A stretch of DNA of 64,000 nt from Mesorhizobium sp. 113-3-3. Its GTDB lineage: Bacteria; Pseudomonadota; Alphaproteobacteria; Rhizobiales; Rhizobiaceae. Position 1 is the stretch's first letter, and every line of letters begins with the position of its first letter. The notes below the pieces were generated by a model. That model made no database searches. It had not been told where the DNA came from and was given only the letters and a program-made list of their open reading frames with translations. Both the position numbers and the translations under genes were made by a program. Positions 1-8,048 of this stretch are shown here, one piece after another. The stretch is taken from positions 5,460,501 through 5,524,500 of the forward strand of contig NZ_AP023243.1 of NCBI RefSeq assembly GCF_016756495.1, in the 5' to 3' direction.

Positions 1-1160
1 AGGTCAGCATAGCCGTGCCGCGAGGAAATGCCGACGAAGCCGGCCCTGGCATTGGCATCGACGAACGGCCCCCGCTCACCCGCTTCCGACACATAGGGCT
101 GATAGAGCAGCGAGGCGGGCTGCGCGGCCGCGATCCAGGCATCGACCAGCGTGATCATCTCGCCATTGCTGCGTGTGAGGCCTTGCGAGGCGAGGATACC
201 TGACGCGAGCCCCAGCACCCAGTCGATGTTGAGCGTCGCCGCCATGTTGGACTGCATCTGCGCGAACACGCCGGGCGCCGGCATCGCCATCGTATAACCG
301 GTCGCCGCTTCGTTGAGCTGCACGTCGTCAGGAGTCTCAGCGAGCCGCATGTGCATCCCGGTGGAGCCGATGATCGAGCAGCCGGGCTTGCGCTGGCGAT
401 CGAGCAGGCCGGCGCCGAGCGCGGTGCAGACGACGTCGACATAACCGAGCACGACCGGCGTGCCGGCCAGCATGCCGGTGGCGTCGGCCGCCGCCGGCGA
501 CAGACCGGTGCTGTGTCTGGTGCCGTCGACGATCGGCGGCAGCAAGTGCCGGAGATCGGTGACGCCGAGCACGTCGAGCACCTCGTCGCTATAGTCGCGG
601 GTGTGGAAATCGCCGAAGGTGAAGGTGCCCTCGGACGGATCGGTGGCGCGTTCACCGGTGAGCTTGAAATAGAGCCAGTCCTTGCAGTGGAAGGCGGTTG
701 CCGCCTTGCCGAGCATTGCGGGCATGGCGCGCTTCATGAAGACGAATTGCGAACCCTGCTGGCAGGCGGCGAGGCCGCTGCCGGTCTTTTCGAAGCGGAG
801 CCGGTCCTCGGGCCGCGCACGGATCTCCTCGACGACGCCGGCCGCGCGCGCGTCGAGCCAGAGCCAGCCCTTGGCCACCGGCTCACCCTTGGCGTCGATC
901 AGCCAGGTGCCGTCGCCTTGCCCGGTGACCGCGATCGCCACCGTCCGGCTGGCGAGATCGGGCACCTTGTCGGCAAGCTGGCGCAGGGTCGTGGCGGCAT
1001 CGCTCCATGTGCGCGCCAGATCCTGTTCGGCGCCGCCGCCCGGCAGCGTCTCATAATGGTTCGGGAGAGCCGCGGCGGCAATCTGCCGGCCCTTTATGTC
1101 GAAGGCGATGGATTTGATGACGGAGGTTCCGGCATCGATGCCGATCAGTATGTCACGCAT
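1..1160 (-). CDS. FGGY-family carbohydrate kinase, erythritol-kinase-like (3' part missing)
   Basis: ATP-dependent sugar or polyol kinase acting in the cytoplasm. About 386 N-terminal residues are visible; the family is usually about 500 residues long, so the C-terminal part lies beyond the left edge. The N-terminus has the FGGY phosphate-binding motif (IGIDAGTSVIKSIAFD, residues 5-20), followed by VTGQGDGTWL and the substrate-side stretch WLDARA. The ATG at 1158-1160 overlaps the stop of the upstream ATPase gene (TGATG), so the two are translationally coupled. From remembered family features it looks closest to erythritol kinases (EryA). The preceding polyol-type transporter and SorC regulator fit that, but xylitol or ribitol kinase remains possible. 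The substrate is inference. Confidence 0.85.
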   Translation of the reverse strand, partial: MRDILIGIDAGTSVIKSIAFDIKGRQIAAAALPNHYETLPGGGAEQDLARTWSDAATTLRQLADKVPDLASRTVAIAVTGQGDGTWLIDAKGEPVAKGWLWLDARAAGVVEEIRARPEDRLRFEKTGSGLAACQQGSQFVFMKRAMPAMLGKAATAFHCKDWLYFKLTGERATDPSEGTFTFGDFHTRDYSDEVLDVLGVTDLRHLLPPIVDGTRHSTGLSPAAADATGMLAGTPVVLGYVDVVCTALGAGLLDRQRKPGCSIIGSTGMHMRLAETPDDVQLNEAATGYTMAMPAPGVFAQMQSNMAATLNIDWVLGLASGILASQGLTRSNGEMITLVDAWIAAAQPASLLYQPYVSEAGERGPFVDANARAGFVGISSRHGYAD

Positions 1161-2284
1161 CAGGCGAGCTCCATGCCGTGCGAGATCGCCTTGCCGCTGG
1201 CCTGGTCGAAGACATGCAGGTTTTTCGGATCGATGCTGACATTGATCGGCGCACCGAGATCGAGGCGGGTGCGGTCATGTTCGACCAGGACCAGCGAACC
1301 GCCGGCGAAGTCCGCAGCGATATGGGTCTGGTCGCCGAGCCATTGGTTGGCCGAAACCCTGGCGGGAACACCCTCCTTCGATCGCCGGACCGCATAGGGC
1401 CTGATACCGATGACGACCCGCTCGCGGCTGAGCAGTTGGTCACGAACCGGCGCGCTGAAGGCGTCCTTGTCGTAATCAAGCGACAGGCCGTCGGGCAGCT
1501 TGAGATTGATGCGGCCTGCGGTCGCGCCGACATAGGCCTCGAAGACATTCATCGGCGGCTCGCCGACGAAGGTGCCGGTGAACAGGTTCGCCGGGCGCTC
1601 CTTGATCCGGTCCGGCGTGTCGAACTGCTGCAGCACGCCGCCTTCCATCACCGCGATGCGGTCCGCAAGCGCGTTGGCCTCGGTCTGGTCGTGGGTGACC
1701 AGGATCGCGGTCAGGCCGCGCTCCTTGATGAAATGCTTGATGCGGCCGCGCAGCACGGCGCGCAGCTGCGGTTCGAGCTGCCCCATCGGCTCGTCCAGCA
1801 GATGCAAATCGGCCTCGCGGATCAGCGCCCGGCCAAGGCTGGCGCGCTGCTGCTGGCCGCCCGAGATGGAGCTGGGATAACGCTCCAATATATCTTCGAT
1901 CTCGAGCAACTTGGCGATGCTGGCGACCTTGGCGTCGACCTCGCTCTTCGGCAGCCTTGCCGCCTTGAGCGCGAAGGCCATGTTCTCACGCACGGTCAGC
2001 GGCGGGTAAAGCGAATAGCCCTCGAAGGCCATCGCCACATTGCGCCTGACCGGCGGCAGCGTGTGAACCTGGCGGCCGCCGACCGAGATAGCGCCGCGCG
2101 AGACCTCTTCGAAACCAGCAATCATGCGCAGCGTCGAGGTCTTGCCGCAGCCGGACGAACCAAGCAGGGCGACGATCTCGCCCTTGGTGATTTCCATGGT
2201 CAGGTTCTTGACCGCGTGGACGCCGCGATCGATCGGGCCATAGAACTTGTCGACACCGGATATGGTGAGTGCGCTTTGGCTCAT
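1160..2284 (-). CDS. ABC transporter ATPase, MalK/GlpS-like, with altered Q-loop
   Basis: Cytoplasmic ATPase subunit (374 aa) of a carbohydrate importer, with a C-terminal regulatory beta domain. Walker A is GSSGCGKTS, the signature is SISGGQQQR, Walker B is LLDEP and the H-loop is VTHDQ. Two positions are odd: the Q-loop glutamine is replaced by glutamate (AMAFEGYSLYP, where MalK has VFQSYALYP), and the D-loop reads GQLEP instead of SNLDA. The start at 2284 (MSQSALT) overlaps the stop of the next ATPase gene by 4 bases; a longer reading frame to 2575 runs antiparallel through that gene and is not used. It forms a pair with the neighbouring ATPase, as in GlpS/GlpT-type importers that use two different ATPases. 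Confidence 0.9.
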   Translation of the reverse strand: MSQSALTISGVDKFYGPIDRGVHAVKNLTMEITKGEIVALLGSSGCGKTSTLRMIAGFEEVSRGAISVGGRQVHTLPPVRRNVAMAFEGYSLYPPLTVRENMAFALKAARLPKSEVDAKVASIAKLLEIEDILERYPSSISGGQQQRASLGRALIREADLHLLDEPMGQLEPQLRAVLRGRIKHFIKERGLTAILVTHDQTEANALADRIAVMEGGVLQQFDTPDRIKERPANLFTGTFVGEPPMNVFEAYVGATAGRINLKLPDGLSLDYDKDAFSAPVRDQLLSRERVVIGIRPYAVRRSKEGVPARVSANQWLGDQTHIAADFAGGSLVLVEHDRTRLDLGAPINVSIDPKNLHVFDQASGKAISHGMELA

Positions 2285-3399
2285 GCCGCTTCTCCATTGC
2301 GCAAGGCGACGACGTTCTTCGAACCGATGCGGTCGCCGCTGGCGTGATCGAACAGCAAGGCGCTCTTGCCGTCGACGGCGATATGGGCCTTGCCCTCGCT
2401 GCGGCCCGGTGTTCCGGCCGGGCGCGAGACCAGGATTTCGCGGCCGCGCACGGTGCGCACCAGCGTGACGATCTTTTCGTTGAGCGGCGTTTCGGCCTCG
2501 ACCGTCACCGGAATGGCGCCGGGCACGCCTTCCTCGACGAAGCTCAACGCTTCGGGCCGCAGGCCGATCACGCAATCGCGGCCGACGGCCGTCTCATGGG
2601 CACCGGCGAGATGGACCTGGACATTCGACAGGCCGACATAAATCCCCCTGCTATCCCGCGCAGGCTTGACGTCGAGCAGGTTGATGGTGGGGTCGCCGAA
2701 CAGCCTTGCGATCTCGATATTGGCCGGCTCGCGATAGATCTGCTCTGGCGTGCCGAGCTGTCTTATGACGCCTTGCGACATGACGGCGATGCGATCGCCG
2801 AGCGCCATAGCTTCCTTGTAGTCCTGGGTGACGTAGACGACGGTGGCGCCGCGATCGGCGAGCAGACGCGGCAGTTCGAGCCGCATCTCGAAGCGCAGCT
2901 TGGCGTCGACATTGCGCAAGGGATCGTCGAGCAGCAGAAGCGGCGGCGAGCCGACCAGCGCTCGCGCAAGTGCTGTACGCTGCTTCTGGCCGTTGGAGAG
3001 CGCGCGCGGCTTGTGCGAGAGCACATGGGCGATCTTCAGCAGCTTGGCGACGCTCTCTACGCCGGCCTTGATCGCGCCCGGCGAGGAACGCTTGGCCTCC
3101 AGCGGCGTGGCGATATTGTCGAAGGCGGTCATATGCGGAAACAGCGCGAAATTCTGGAAGGCCATGCCGACGCCACGGAATTCGGCGTCGACATCGGTCA
3201 TGTCGTCGCCGCCGATGAAGATCTTGCCCTCATCCGGATCGATGACGCCGGCAACCAGCCTGAGCAGCACCGTCTTGCCGGCGCCGGACGGACCGAACAG
3301 AACGAGGGTTTCGCCATCGGCGACCGTCAAGGACAGATTGTCGAGGACGGTCTGGCTCTTGTAGCGCTTGACGATGTTTTTGAGTTCGAGGCTGGCCAT
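2281..3399 (-). CDS. ABC transporter ATPase, MalK/GlpT-like, catalytically degenerate
   Basis: Second ATPase (372 aa) of the same importer. Walker A is GPSGAGKTV and the Q-loop is intact (AFQNFALFP). Three catalytic motifs deviate: the signature is LSNGQ instead of LSGGQ, the Walker B catalytic glutamate is aspartate (LLLLDDP), and the switch histidine is glutamine (VTQDYKEA). I checked each of these codons in the DNA. The partner encoded immediately downstream keeps the Walker B glutamate and switch histidine, so the two probably form a heterodimer with one weakened ATP site. The start at 3399 (MASLELK) lies 2 bases from the permease stop. The operon order is regulator, binding protein, two permeases, two ATPases, kinase. 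Confidence 0.9.
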   Translation of the reverse strand: MASLELKNIVKRYKSQTVLDNLSLTVADGETLVLFGPSGAGKTVLLRLVAGVIDPDEGKIFIGGDDMTDVDAEFRGVGMAFQNFALFPHMTAFDNIATPLEAKRSSPGAIKAGVESVAKLLKIAHVLSHKPRALSNGQKQRTALARALVGSPPLLLLDDPLRNVDAKLRFEMRLELPRLLADRGATVVYVTQDYKEAMALGDRIAVMSQGVIRQLGTPEQIYREPANIEIARLFGDPTINLLDVKPARDSRGIYVGLSNVQVHLAGAHETAVGRDCVIGLRPEALSFVEEGVPGAIPVTVEAETPLNEKIVTLVRTVRGREILVSRPAGTPGRSEGKAHIAVDGKSALLFDHASGDRIGSKNVVALRNGEAA

Positions 3400-3401
3400 G
3401 T

Positions 3402-4259
3402 CTATCCTTTCACCGCGCCAAGCGAGAGGCCTTCGACGAGATAGCGCTGCGCATAGAGGGCGAGCGCCAGCGTCGGCGTGATCGAGAGCACGATGGCCGC
3501 CGAGATCTGGCCGTACTGGATGCCCGAGGAGGTAATGAAGGCGAGCGCGCCGACCGTCACCGGCTGCTTGTCGGCCGAGGCCAGCACCAGGGCGAAAACG
3601 AAATTGTTCCAGGCGAAGATGAAGGCGAGCAGGCCGGCGGCGGCGATGCCGGGTCCGGCGAGCGGCAGCGCGATCTTGCGGAAGGTGGCGAACCAGGAAT
3701 GGCCGCCGATGCGGTAGGCATATTCGATGTCGGCCGGGATATCCTCGAAATAGCCGCGCACGATCCACAGGATCAGCGGCAGGCAGATCAGCTGGTAGAC
3801 CCAGATCAGGCCGATATAGGTGTTGGCGAGCCCGAGCTTCTGGAAATAAAGGGTGAGCGGCAGCAGCACCAGCAGCGCCGGCGCGAACTTGAAGGACAGC
3901 AGCGTGAAGGCGATGTCCTCCGAGCCACGGAATTTGTGCCGCGCGAAGGCGTAGGCCGCCGGCACGCCGAGCAGCAGCGAGACCGCCACCGAAGTCACCG
4001 ACAGGAACACCGAATTCCCGAGATTGCGCATGAAGGCGATGTCGAGCGTGCCGGCGGCGGTCATCAGCTTGCCGGTGATCAGCGCCGTGTAGTTGGCGAG
4101 CGTCGGCTCGAAGATCAGCTGCGGCGGAATGCGCAGGATGGTCTCGTTGGTCTGGAACGACATCATGAAGATCCAGACGATCGGGAACATGAAGAAGATC
4201 ACGACCAGCGTCAGCGCGATGCCGCGCAGGATGCGTTCGAGAAGCGAGGTGTGTTCCAT
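3402..4259 (-). CDS. ABC carbohydrate transporter permease, MalG type
   Basis: Inner-membrane permease of 285 residues with about six hydrophobic helices; the first spans roughly residues 13-31 (IALTLVVIFFMFPIVWIFMM). The cytoplasmic coupling (EAA) loop is at IEYAYRIGGHSWFATFRKI. It forms the translocation channel with the permease encoded just upstream, and the two ATPases dock on it. The gene lies 9 bases after the stop of its partner permease. A clear polyol/sugar importer family member; the substrate cannot be read from the sequence. Confidence 0.9.
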   Translation of the reverse strand: MEHTSLLERILRGIALTLVVIFFMFPIVWIFMMSFQTNETILRIPPQLIFEPTLANYTALITGKLMTAAGTLDIAFMRNLGNSVFLSVTSVAVSLLLGVPAAYAFARHKFRGSEDIAFTLLSFKFAPALLVLLPLTLYFQKLGLANTYIGLIWVYQLICLPLILWIVRGYFEDIPADIEYAYRIGGHSWFATFRKIALPLAGPGIAAAGLLAFIFAWNNFVFALVLASADKQPVTVGALAFITSSGIQYGQISAAIVLSITPTLALALYAQRYLVEGLSLGAVKG

Positions 4260-4268
4260 CCCGGCCTC

Positions 4269-5192
4269 CTATGCCTGGCCACGGGCGCGTTCGCGCAGCC
4301 TGAGCCAGTTCTTGATGAAGATGTTGGAGAGAAAATAGGTGATTGCCCACAGGATGATCATCAGCGCCGCCGAGCGGCCGACATTGGTCGACTGGAAGAA
4401 GTTGAGATAGGCCTCGACCTGGAAGACGGTCAGCGTATCGCCCGGCCCGCCTTGGGTCATCGCATAGATGATGTCGAACTGCTGGATGGAATCGAGCAGG
4501 CGGAACAAAGTCGCCGTCAGGATGTAGGGCGTCAGCATCGGCAGCGTGATGCGGAAGAAGACGAAGCTTCGCGGCACGCCATCGAGTGCGGCCGCCTCGA
4601 AGGGCTGCGTCGGCAGGCTGCGCAGTCCGGCGAGCAGCAAGATCATGATGAAGGGCGTGTAGACCCAGATGTCGACGAGCACGACGGTGAACAGCGCCGT
4701 CGAGGGCGACGACGCCCAGCGGAAATCCTGCAGCCCGATCAGGCTGGCAAGATAGCTCAGCACGCCGAAGCCGGGATTGGTCATCAGTTTCCACATGAGC
4801 GCCGCAAGCGCGGGCGCCGTCATCAGCGGCATCAACAGCATGATCGAGATGAAATTGTTCAGCGTCGAGCGCTTCTGCAGCAGCAAGGCGATGGCGAGGC
4901 CGAGAAGCAGTTCCAGCACGACGGTGGTGCCGGCATAGAGCAGCGACACCTTGAGCGTGTTCCAGAATTTCGGATCGGTGAAGAAGGAGATGTAGTTGTC
5001 GCCCCAGTTGAACTGCCGCGCCCAGGGTTGGCTCAGCCGGTAGCGCTGGAAGGAATAGACGACCGAGGTCAGGAACGGGATCAGGATGCCGATGCAGACG
5101 AGCAAGGCCGGCAGGCTGAGCACATAGGGCAGCACCCTCTTGCTGATCCTGAAGCCGGATGGCTTGGGCCTTTGCGATACCACCGCAGTCAT
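4269..5192 (-). CDS. ABC carbohydrate transporter permease, MalF type
   Basis: Inner-membrane permease of 307 residues. A short cytoplasmic N-terminus is followed by a first helix at about residues 20-40 (VLPYVLSLPALLVCIGILIP), then a periplasmic loop and further helices. The EAA coupling loop is FEAAALDGVPRSFVFFRITL. The start MTAVVSQ at 5192 is chosen because an ATG sits there just ahead of conserved permease sequence; the longer open frame to 5951 is an antiparallel shadow of the binding-protein gene. It is separated from the binding-protein gene by about 160 bases holding a GC-rich hairpin. Confidence 0.9.
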   Translation of the reverse strand: MTAVVSQRPKPSGFRISKRVLPYVLSLPALLVCIGILIPFLTSVVYSFQRYRLSQPWARQFNWGDNYISFFTDPKFWNTLKVSLLYAGTTVVLELLLGLAIALLLQKRSTLNNFISIMLLMPLMTAPALAALMWKLMTNPGFGVLSYLASLIGLQDFRWASSPSTALFTVVLVDIWVYTPFIMILLLAGLRSLPTQPFEAAALDGVPRSFVFFRITLPMLTPYILTATLFRLLDSIQQFDIIYAMTQGGPGDTLTVFQVEAYLNFFQSTNVGRSAALMIILWAITYFLSNIFIKNWLRLRERARGQA

Positions 5193-5314
5193 CGAGTTGC
5201 TCCGTTGTCGCTGTCGCTTCGCCCTGCCGGCCGCCCAAGGGAGCAAGGCGACCGGTCGGGCGAAATAGCGGTCGCCTTCCGGCACCCGCATCGCAAACGT
5301 GAAAGGTGTGACGA

Positions 5315-5341
5315 GGGCCGGCCCGCCAGGCAGGCCGGCCC
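5315..5341 (-). other. GC-rich hairpin between binding-protein and permease genes
   Basis: Perfect 9-bp inverted repeat (GGGCCGGCC at 5315-5323, GGCCGGCCC at 5333-5341) with a 9-base loop, located just after the binding-protein stop. There is no T-run, so it is more likely an mRNA-stabilising or attenuating element that raises binding-protein expression over permease expression than a full terminator. Similar hairpins follow two other binding-protein genes in this window. Confidence 0.6.
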
Positions 5342-5350
5342 CGTTGCGAC

Positions 5351-6796
5351 TTAACCGAGACCGGCTTCCTTGAGCTGGCCGTTGATGCTTTCGGCAAGCT
5401 TGTCGAGGCCCTCGTCGACCGGCACTTCCTTGGCCACCATCTTCTGCAGCGTCGCCGCCCATTCGGTGGTGAGGTCGAAGAACAGCGGCTGCGCCGTGAA
5501 CTTGATCGAGGCGCCGGGCGCCGAGGCGTCGAACATCTCGACATAACCGGGATAGCTCTTGTTCAGCTTTTCGCGGAACATCTCGTCCTTCCACACCGAC
5601 TGGCGGACCGGATTGACGAAGTCCATCTTGGTCGCGCCGAACAGCCCATGCTCCGGCCCGGAGGCCCATTGCATGAAGTACCAGGTGGCGTCCTTGTCCT
5701 TGGAGAAATTGGACATTGCCAGCGACCAGATCCAGATGTTGGGGGTCGCCGCCTTGGCTGCCGGATTGGCCTTGAAGCTTGCGAAGGCGAGCTTGCCGGC
5801 CATCTTGTTGTCGCCGCCATTCATGAAGTAGCCGAGGATATCGGCGTCGAAGATCATCGCCGAGGCGCCGGCGCCGAGATCGGTACCGACCTGATACCAG
5901 GTATAGGTCGACCAGTCCTTGGGGCCGCTCTCCTGGATCATCTGCACCCACTGCTTGTGGAAGGCCTTGGATTCGGCGGTGTTCATGGCCGCCGACAATT
6001 TACCGTCGGCCGACACGTTGAGGTCCTTCTGGTCGAAATTGGCGTAGGCCGACAGGAAGCCGGGATGGATCGTCGCCCAGGAGCGCGAGCCACGCACGCC
6101 AATGCCGTAGACGCCGCCACCGACATCCTTGGTGAGCTTGGCCGCGGCAGCAACCATCTCATCCATGTTGCCAGGAATGGTGACGCCGGCCTTGTCGAAC
6201 ATCGCCTTGTTGTAGGTGATGTTGTTCTGTTCGAAGCCCCACGGAATGCACCACTGCTTGGCATCTTCCGAACCCAGCGCGCCGCCCGGCTTGCCATTCC
6301 AGGCACAGGAATTCTTCACGCCGGGCAGGAAATCGTCCCAGGCATAGTTCGGGTTGGTCTTGGCCGGATCCTTGATCCATTCGTTGAGGTCGGTGATCCA
6401 GCCGGCGGGACCATAGGTCCAGGTCATGTAGGCGCCGGTCATGAACGCGTCGTATTCTGGCGAGCTTGCCGAAAGGGCCGCCGTGACCTTGTCGAAATAG
6501 ACGTCTTCCGGGAACACGTCATAGACGACATTCATGCCCGTCAGCTTCTTGAAGTTTTCCAGATCGGCGATCATCGCATCGGCATAGGGATGCTTGTTGA
6601 GCAGGAGCTTGATGGTCTTGCCCTTGTGCGCCTGCCAGTCGAAGTCCGCGGCGAGCGCGCGGCTCTGCCCCAGATTGAGCAGCGTGCCGGCTGTGCCGGC
6701 GGCAAGGCCCATGGCACCGAGGCCCTTTATCAGCCCGCGACGGTCAACTTGTCCGCGCAGGAAGGCGTCAATGAGGTCTTTCTCTTTCTCATGCAT
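5351..6796 (-). CDS. ABC transporter substrate-binding protein, Tat-exported
   Basis: Periplasmic solute-binding protein (481 aa, extracellular solute-binding family 1). A twin-arginine signal is present near residues 18-27 (DRRGLIKGLG), followed by a hydrophobic Ala/Gly-rich segment ending near SRALA. The start at 6796 (MHEKEKD) is preferred over the in-frame start at 6826 because GGAGGAGA lies just upstream of it. First structural gene after the SorC-type regulator, 45 bases downstream of that regulator's stop. It delivers the ligand, probably a polyol, to the two permeases. Confidence 0.9.
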   Translation of the reverse strand: MHEKEKDLIDAFLRGQVDRRGLIKGLGAMGLAAGTAGTLLNLGQSRALAADFDWQAHKGKTIKLLLNKHPYADAMIADLENFKKLTGMNVVYDVFPEDVYFDKVTAALSASSPEYDAFMTGAYMTWTYGPAGWITDLNEWIKDPAKTNPNYAWDDFLPGVKNSCAWNGKPGGALGSEDAKQWCIPWGFEQNNITYNKAMFDKAGVTIPGNMDEMVAAAAKLTKDVGGGVYGIGVRGSRSWATIHPGFLSAYANFDQKDLNVSADGKLSAAMNTAESKAFHKQWVQMIQESGPKDWSTYTWYQVGTDLGAGASAMIFDADILGYFMNGGDNKMAGKLAFASFKANPAAKAATPNIWIWSLAMSNFSKDKDATWYFMQWASGPEHGLFGATKMDFVNPVRQSVWKDEMFREKLNKSYPGYVEMFDASAPGASIKFTAQPLFFDLTTEWAATLQKMVAKEVPVDEGLDKLAESINGQLKEAGLG

Positions 6797-6841
6797 TTCG
6801 TCTTCTCCTCCACAGGGTAGTTTCAACTAAAACGTTGCCGG

Positions 6842-7816
6842 CTACCCGACCGGCGTCTCTTCCACGAGGGATCGCGCCGTCCGCTCGTCTGTTATCAGGC
6901 CCTTGAGATAGCGGCCCTCCAGCACCGACTTGATGGCGCGAACCTTGATCTTGCCGCCGGCGACGGCGACGATCCGGCGGCTGGCAATGTCCTCACGCGT
7001 CAAGGCCAGCGCCCGGTCGGAAACGGTCGTCGCCACCGCCTTGCCGGCCTCGTCGAAGAAATGGCCGAGCAATTCGCCGACGCCTCCGTTGCGGCGGATC
7101 TCCTCCATCTCGCCCTTTTCGATCATGCCGGTGGCAACCAGCGACGCCTCGCGTTCGGCGGTGCCGATACCGGCAAACAGCAGGTCGGCGGAGCGCGCGA
7201 GATCGAAGACCTCGCTGATGCCCTTCTGGCCGAGCAGGACGGTCCGGTCCTCCGCCGTGTTGGCGAACATCGGCACCGGCATGACATAGGCTTCGGCGCC
7301 GGTGCGTTCGGCGAGCCGATGAATAACATCGTGCGGGTTGGCCGAGAATTTGCGCGTCAGGCCGCCAAGCAGCGAGACGAAGCGGATCTTGTCGGTCGAG
7401 GTGCGCGGCAGATATTCCACGCAAGCGGCAAGCGTGCGGCCATGGCCGACACCGATCAGCGCCTCCTCGCCGCGCTCGATCTCGCGCTTGAGGAACTGCG
7501 CGCCGGCAATGCCGAGCGCCTTGAGCGGCAGATCCTCGGAATCGAAGTCCGGAACCACCTCGCAATAGTCGAGGCCGTAGCGGCGGGACAGTTCGTCCTC
7601 GAGCTCGACGCATTCGGAGACTTCGCCGTCGATATAGACCTTCACCAGCCCTTCCTGATTGGCCTTGGTGATGAGGCGATGGGCCTTGAGGCTGGTCAGT
7701 CCCAGCCGCTTGGCGACCTCGGACTGGGTCAGGCCGCCGGCATAATGAAGCCAGGCGGCACGCGTCGCCATGCTGGTTTCGTCGTCGCGCAGGAGACCGT
7801 TGCCGAACCCTACCAT
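6842..7816 (-). CDS. SorC/DeoR-type sugar-binding transcriptional regulator
   Basis: Cytoplasmic transcription regulator of 324 aa. The N-terminal helix-turn-helix lies at about residues 10-55 (LHYAGGLTQSEVAKRLGL), followed by the large phosphosugar-binding domain (GVGHGRTLAACVEYL; FAGIGTAERE). The family includes regulators of polyol and erythritol operons that respond to phosphorylated intermediates. The ATG at 7816 follows a purine-rich AAAGGGTGG; a GTG at 7822 is in frame and possible. It is the first gene of the importer operon and probably controls itself and the downstream transport and kinase genes. Confidence 0.87.
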   Translation of the reverse strand: MVGFGNGLLRDDETSMATRAAWLHYAGGLTQSEVAKRLGLTSLKAHRLITKANQEGLVKVYIDGEVSECVELEDELSRRYGLDYCEVVPDFDSEDLPLKALGIAGAQFLKREIERGEEALIGVGHGRTLAACVEYLPRTSTDKIRFVSLLGGLTRKFSANPHDVIHRLAERTGAEAYVMPVPMFANTAEDRTVLLGQKGISEVFDLARSADLLFAGIGTAEREASLVATGMIEKGEMEEIRRNGGVGELLGHFFDEAGKAVATTVSDRALALTREDIASRRIVAVAGGKIKVRAIKSVLEGRYLKGLITDERTARSLVEETPVG

Positions 7817-7826
7817 TTCCACCCTT

Positions 7827-7850
7827 TGATATTTTTATCAGTTGCTGCAA
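7827..7850. promoter_or_regulatory. Candidate operator of the SorC-type regulator
   Basis: An AT-rich island directly upstream of the regulator start. It carries two small inverted repeats: TGATATTTTTATCA (7827-7840, arms TGATA/TATCA) and TTGCTGCAA (7842-7850). Position and symmetry suggest an autoregulatory operator over the operon promoter. Inference only. The rest of the 232-base gap (7817-8048) shows nothing else recognisable. Confidence 0.4.
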
Positions 7851-8048
7851 AATTTTTCACAACGAGCGATCGGAGTCAAGCAACCCCTGTGCAAATCGCG
7901 ACATGGCGACCGAAGCGGGCTTCGGCCGGCCGTCTGGCGATGTCGGTGAATGGCGATACGAGCAGCCCTCTCCGGCGTGCAGATCAGCATCGCCGGCTGT
8001 TTGAGTATGTTTGGGATTGCCGCTCGATGACGCCGAGTTGAGCGCGAC

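Noticed and set aside
3699..5354. Long plus-strand open frame (551 codons) across the permease genes
   Set aside because: Antisense to two clear permeases; its composition (His/Arg/Gln/Asp-rich) is that of a GC-rich shadow frame and it has no ribosome site.
2281..5544. 1087-codon frame containing the second ATPase
   Set aside because: Only the C-terminal 372 residues look like a protein; the rest is the shifted-frame shadow of the permease genes.
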